This document shows positions 36,413 to 39,150 of a stretch of 39,150 nt of DNA, in pieces (position 1 is the stretch's first letter; each line of letters begins with the position of its first letter). Below the pieces are notes generated by a model that did not search any database, was not told the DNA's origin, and saw only the letters and a program-made list of their open reading frames with translations. The stretch covers positions 1 to 39,150 of the forward strand of contig NZ_MDGL01000190.1 of assembly GCF_002742265.1 (NCBI RefSeq), written 5' to 3'. This DNA comes from Maribacter sp. 4G9. GTDB taxonomy: Bacteria; Bacteroidota; Bacteroidia; Flavobacteriales; Flavobacteriaceae. The translations under genes were made by a program, and so were the position numbers.

Positions 36413-36809
36413 GGGGCCGACTGGTTTTGACAGCGAGACCAATGGCAATGTAAGCATGCCGAGCGCTGGGGTACAGCTCGTTAATATCATACTTCACACT
36501 TTTAATTGGCGAAAATAATTACGCTCTTGCCGCATAATCCGAATTATAGTAGGATATGCCTCGTCCCTACAAGGTAGGGAAGCGAGATGTTCCTGAATAG
36601 CCCTTGTTGACGGCGATTCATTTAGGAGCACCAGAAAAGTCAACACAAGGGTATCCGCTCGCTTTGGCGGTGCCTCTAAAACCTAAAGAAGATAAGTGTA
36701 CATTAGGCGGTTTCTGGTCAGGTGTACATCGAAAACCAAACAGATACTAAGCATGTAGAAAGCACTGACGTTGCTTGTTTGGACGAGGGTTCGAATCCCT
36801 CCGGCTCCA
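36413..36809 (+). ncRNA. ssrA: transfer-messenger RNA
   Basis: GGGGCCG at the 5' end pairs with CGGCTCC at the 3' end (one G-U), the T-loop GGTTCGAATCCC is present, and a 397-base length is normal. The tag reading frame at 36508-36537 encodes GENNYALAA followed by TAA, the tag expected in Bacteroidota. After the discriminator A the genomic bases are CTA, so the CCA end is added after transcription. tmRNA rescues stalled ribosomes with SmpB and tags proteins for proteolysis. The 3' end is a classic integration site and a tyrosine recombinase follows at once. Confidence 0.97.
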
Positions 36810-36821
36810 CTAAAACAGTAC

Positions 36822-36898
36822 CAAAACGATTCAAAAACTCCTTAATCTTATGATTATCAGGGGTTTTTATTTTTTTCATACACAAATGAATCGTTTTG
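36822..36898. repeat. 12-base inverted repeat just past ssrA
   Basis: CAAAACGATTCA (36822-36833) is the exact reverse complement of TGAATCGTTTTG (36887-36898). The arms flank the tmRNA terminator and lie in the stretch where the attachment site and integrase-binding sites are expected. Confidence 0.6.
36833..36877 (+). terminator. probable terminator of ssrA
   Basis: AAAAACTCC (36833-36841) pairs with GGGGTTTTT (36860-36868, one G-T), with an inner TAATC/GATTA stem, then ATTTTTTT. It begins 24 bases after the tmRNA end. Confidence 0.6.
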
Positions 36899-36919
36899 AA
36901 ACTGAATTTTAGGTGACCT

Positions 36920-37047
36920 ATTCGGTGAGCATTTCGCATACCCAAAAAGTGCTCACCGAATGGCACGTAATTAACTGATATAATGTTAATTAACTTTCAC
37001 ATTTTTTCCATTTTCCTTACCTTTAAAATCAACCAATTCGGTGAGCA
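36920..37047. repeat. three copies of ATTCGGTGAGCA before the integrase
   Basis: The 12-mer ATTCGGTGAGCA occurs at 36920-36931 and 37036-37047, and inverted (TGCTCACCGAAT) at 36950-36961. The last copy ends two bases before the integrase ATG. Spaced repeats here suggest arm-type integrase sites or an operator for the integrase gene. Confidence 0.6.
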
Positions 37048-37049
37048 AA

Positions 37050-38291
37050 ATGAACCCTTCTTTCACTCAGCTGTTTTACTTAAAAAGTCGAAATCGAAAC
37101 AAATCGGTGAAAGTCCCGATATACTAACGATTGACGGTAAATGGCAAGCGAAGCGAATTGAGCATTTCACGTAAAATCGAGCCTGAAAAATGGCATGCCC
37201 GATTGGGAAAAATGAAAGGCTCGGACGCGAAGGCTGTGCAGTTGAACCAATATTTGGACACCGTTCGAAGTAAAATAAATCGCATTCACCAACGCTTTAT
37301 TGATGAGGAAAAACCCTTTACGGCCTTGGACATAAAAAGTGCCTATGTTGATAACGGAGACAAGCTTAAAATGTTGGTAGTGCTTTTTGAAGAACACAAT
37401 GCTGAAATGGAAAAGCTGATCGGAAAGGATTTTGCTTTGGGCACTTGGAAACGTTACAATACCACTAAGAAACATGTTCAAGAATATGTCAAAAGTGAAT
37501 ATAGACGTTCTGATATTCCTGTCCGAGATGTGAACCTCAAGTTCATCAAGGGGTTCGAATATTTTCTGAAGGTGACCAAGAATTGTAATCATAACTCCGC
37601 GTTAAAATATATCAACAACTTCAAGAAAATAATTCGATTGGCAGTTGCCCATGAATGGATTTCTAAAGACCCATTTTACAATTATAAAGTACAATTCAAA
37701 ACAGTCGAACGGGAATACCTTACCAAACAGGAATTGGAGTCAATAGTCAATCTGGAAATCCGAATGCCCCGCCTCGATATCGTACGGGATATGTTTGTCT
37801 TTTGTTGCTTTACCGGTCTGGCCTATATCGATGTAAAAAAGTTGACACCCAATAATATCGTACCGCATATTGATGGCAGTCAATGGATTCAAAGTGCGCG
37901 GCAAAAGACGCGCTCGAAATTGGGGATTCCCCTCCTCCCATCTGCCATGGAAATTTTGGAAAAGTATGAAGACCACCCCAAAGTACAAAATGGGGAGTGT
38001 GTCATTCCAGTGTTAAGCAACCAGAAATCCAATGCCTACCTCAAGGAAATCGCCGACCGCTGCGGTATAACCAAAAACCTGACTACCCATCTGGCCCGAC
38101 ATACGTTTGCGACTACGGTGACACTTTCCAATGGGATGCCTATCGAAACGGTAGGTAAGCTTCTAGGTCATAAAAATTTACGAACTACGCAGCACTATGC
38201 AAAAATCGTGAATAAGAAGGTAAGCGAGGATATGGCGATCCTCAAAGAGAAGCTATCACATGTTGCACTGGTAAGAAAATCTTCGCACTAA
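37050..38291 (+). pseudogene. tyrosine recombinase (integrase), interrupted by an in-frame TAA at codon 26
   Basis: From the ATG at 37050 the frame reads MNPSFTQLFYLKSRNRNKS, continues KVPIY, meets TAA at 37125-37127, and resumes RLTVNGKRSELSISRK. Bacteroidota integrases normally have PIYLRLTVNGKR here, so a Leu codon (TTA) has become TAA. The rest is intact: a SAM-like core-binding domain (about 120-215), and a catalytic domain with HLARHTF (HxxR) and LGHKNLRTTQHYAK (nucleophile Tyr). The first catalytic Arg position shows TGLAYIDV, as in many CTnDOT-like integrases. Reinitiation at TTG 37131 would give 386 residues without the start of the arm-binding domain. It lies next to ssrA, as expected for an island integrase. 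Confidence 0.85.
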
Positions 38292-38350
38292 CTTTTTTAT
38301 AGCAGAAAAACGAGATTTTATAACTCCCAAATCTTACCATAATTTAACCT

Positions 38351-38419
38351 GCGCCGGATCCTGTTTCGATTTTATAGTGTTCCGGCAGATAAGCGTCAAG
38401 TAAAATCGAAATAGGGCGC
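38351..38419. repeat. long inverted repeat downstream of the integrase
   Basis: TTTCGATTTTA (38364-38374) is the exact reverse complement of TAAAATCGAAA (38401-38411) with a 26-base loop. The stem is extended by GCGCC (38351-38355) and GGCGC (38415-38419). Confidence 0.6.
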
Positions 38420-38542
38420 ACTTGCTTTGGCGGATACTTATTATGACCTTCGATTAAGTCCAATAGTTTTGTAAATTACAACTTTAGGATTAACCTAAAA
38501 ATGTACGTGAAAAATCTTCTTCAAAAACATCCCTCGAAATGA

Positions 38543-38599
38543 ATTTGACGCAAATTTTTGCCATTTTATAGGGGTTCCCAGGCCATTTGACGCAAATTT
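38543..38599. repeat. 15-base direct repeat
   Basis: ATTTGACGCAAATTT occurs at 38543-38557 and again at 38585-38599, 42 bases apart (four helical turns). Each copy is itself partly palindromic, as protein-binding sites often are. Confidence 0.6.
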
Positions 38600-38820
38600 G
38601 CTTTCCTTACTTAACGATAAAATTTATTAGTGTACTGAATATCAAGTACATATAAAACGTAACACCGCGTTAGCGTGTTACCCTCTTGCTCTACTTTTTC
38701 CTTCTTCCCCTAAAACGATTAGAATCATGCTAAATACTAGACCCATAAATGAATAGGAGGCTTCTATTTTGAACAAATCAAATTTGGTATAAAAACAACC
38801 GTTTTGACAGATTGGCCTAG

Positions 38821-38895
38821 TAGTACAATTTTGGGACTACACTAGTACAATAATGGAACATGCTGGTACACTTATGAAACGCCACTGTCCCAAAA
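38821..38895. repeat. three spaced TAGTACAA-type repeats and a 9-base inverted repeat
   Basis: TAGTACAA at 38821-38828 and 38843-38850 and TGGTACAC at 38864-38871 repeat at 21-22 base intervals. TTTTGGGAC (38829-38837) and GTCCCAAAA (38887-38895) are exact complements. Repeated short motifs at two-turn spacing are typical of multi-site transposon ends. Confidence 0.5.
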
Positions 38896-38965
38896 ATGGA
38901 CTTGTTACCTATTATATAAAACATTCTAAACATATTAAATATATCTCTAGAAAAAATAAAGAAAG

Positions 38966-39150
38966 ATGTAACTAATCAGTGCTGATAAAGTTGTCAATTC
39001 ATTTGGATCCTACGAAAGATTATCGGATCTTTCGGTTATCGAAAAGGATAAGTTCATATCGGAGTTATTGGTTCGTTTGGAGAATCTTGAGCGTGCGAAC
39101 CGTCGTTTGGCCGACCGTGTTGTTGAACTTGAGGGACTTTTGGTCAAGTA
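38966..39150 (+). pseudogene. start of a probable IS66-type transposase, cut by the window edge
   Basis: An open frame runs from 38972 to the window end: LISADKVVNSFGSYERLSDL, then VIEKDKFISELL and a leucine coiled coil (RLENLERANRRLADRVVELE). This heptad-rich N-terminus ahead of a GLLVK segment resembles TnpC of IS66-type elements. The only upstream start is ATG at 38966-38968, and the next codon is TAA (38969-38971), so the beginning may be damaged. No other ATG lies in frame. The family call rests on the coiled coil alone and is tentative. Confidence 0.4.

Larger units (their letters stand above)
38292..38965. other. gene-free, repeat-rich island DNA between integrase and transposase
   Basis: No plausible reading frame in about 670 bases. 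It holds an 11-base perfect inverted repeat (38364-38411), a 13-base palindrome TTGTAAATTACAA (38469-38481), a 15-base direct repeat (38543-38599), a GTAACAC/GTGTTAC hairpin (38659-38681) and spaced GTACAA repeats (38821-38871). These look like recombination, transfer or transposon-end sites; no single assignment is secure. Confidence 0.5.

Noticed and set aside
36718..36966. Reverse frame antisense to tmRNA with VEPEGFEPSSKQ
   Set aside because: This is the well-known artefact of translating the antisense of a tRNA-like 3' end; the region is ssrA.
36983..37174. Frame with LKKSKSKQIGESPDIL that looks like an integrase N-terminus with a frameshift
   Set aside because: The ATG at 37050 in the catalytic frame gives FYLKSRNRNKS...VPIY and then RLTVNGKR, a better match with a single nonsense codon and no shift needed.
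37125..38971. Possible recoding of TAA, because two mobile-element frames contain an early TAA
   Set aside because: Normal genes in the window stop at TAA (NIPSNAP, typA, LytTR and others), so both are better read as damage.
1..39150. CRISPR array, rRNA operon, toxin-antitoxin pair or restriction genes
   Set aside because: No regularly spaced repeat array of that kind, no rRNA sequence and no recognisable defence genes were seen; the spaced repeats near the right end are too few and too short.

Overview
This window looks like chromosomal DNA of a marine-type member of the Flavobacteriaceae (Bacteroidota). The evidence is AT-leaning DNA with few Shine-Dalgarno sites, several promoters of the Bacteroidota type (TTG, about 19-23 nt, TAnnTTTG/A), a TonB-dependent beta-barrel receptor, LytS/LytTR two-component genes, a VCBS/thrombospondin-3 surface protein, and a tmRNA encoding the tag GENNYALAA. 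The genus cannot be fixed from the sequence alone.

Layout. 1-139: the N-terminus of an IS1595-type transposase runs off the left edge. 209-3236: a NYN/LOTUS RNA-binding protein, a NIPSNAP protein and an OmpA-type envelope protein. 3291-8933: a plug-less outer-membrane barrel and a 1007-residue TPR protein form one operon, divergent from ftsE. 8946-12133: a tight three-gene operon (PLP enzyme, DUF1611/DgcN-like protein, enolase-superfamily epimerase/racemase) that looks like a D-amino-acid or N-acyl-amino-acid pathway. 12274-17490: GH63-like glucosidase, a small secreted protein, polyphosphate glucokinase and an SDR oxidoreductase. 17771-19570: typA with its own promoter and terminator. 19674-25335: a signalling/envelope cluster with a TonB-dependent receptor, a divergent secreted protein, a LytS kinase, a LytTR regulator and a small outer-membrane protein. 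25414-26609: kdsA (Kdo for LPS) and a DUF1801 protein. 26850-30660: a large VCBS/ASPIC surface protein split by a one-base shift in a run of eight T. 30890-34554: a beta-lactamase-fold lipoprotein, a PHP phosphodiesterase and a membrane histidine kinase. 34863-36071: a saccharopine-dehydrogenase-like enzyme.

From 36413 the character changes. ssrA is followed directly by a tyrosine recombinase gene whose 26th codon is TAA, then by gene-free DNA rich in inverted and direct repeats, then by the start of a probable IS66-type transposase that runs off the right edge. This is best read as the left end of an integrated genomic island that used the 3' end of ssrA as its attachment site, with a decayed integrase.

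The strongest leads for undescribed biology are the three-gene DgcN/DgcA-like operon with an added fold-type-II PLP enzyme, the TPR/outer-membrane-barrel pair beside ftsE, the receptor/secreted protein/LytS-LytTR cluster, and the repeat architecture (three copies of ATTCGGTGAGCA) in front of the integrase.
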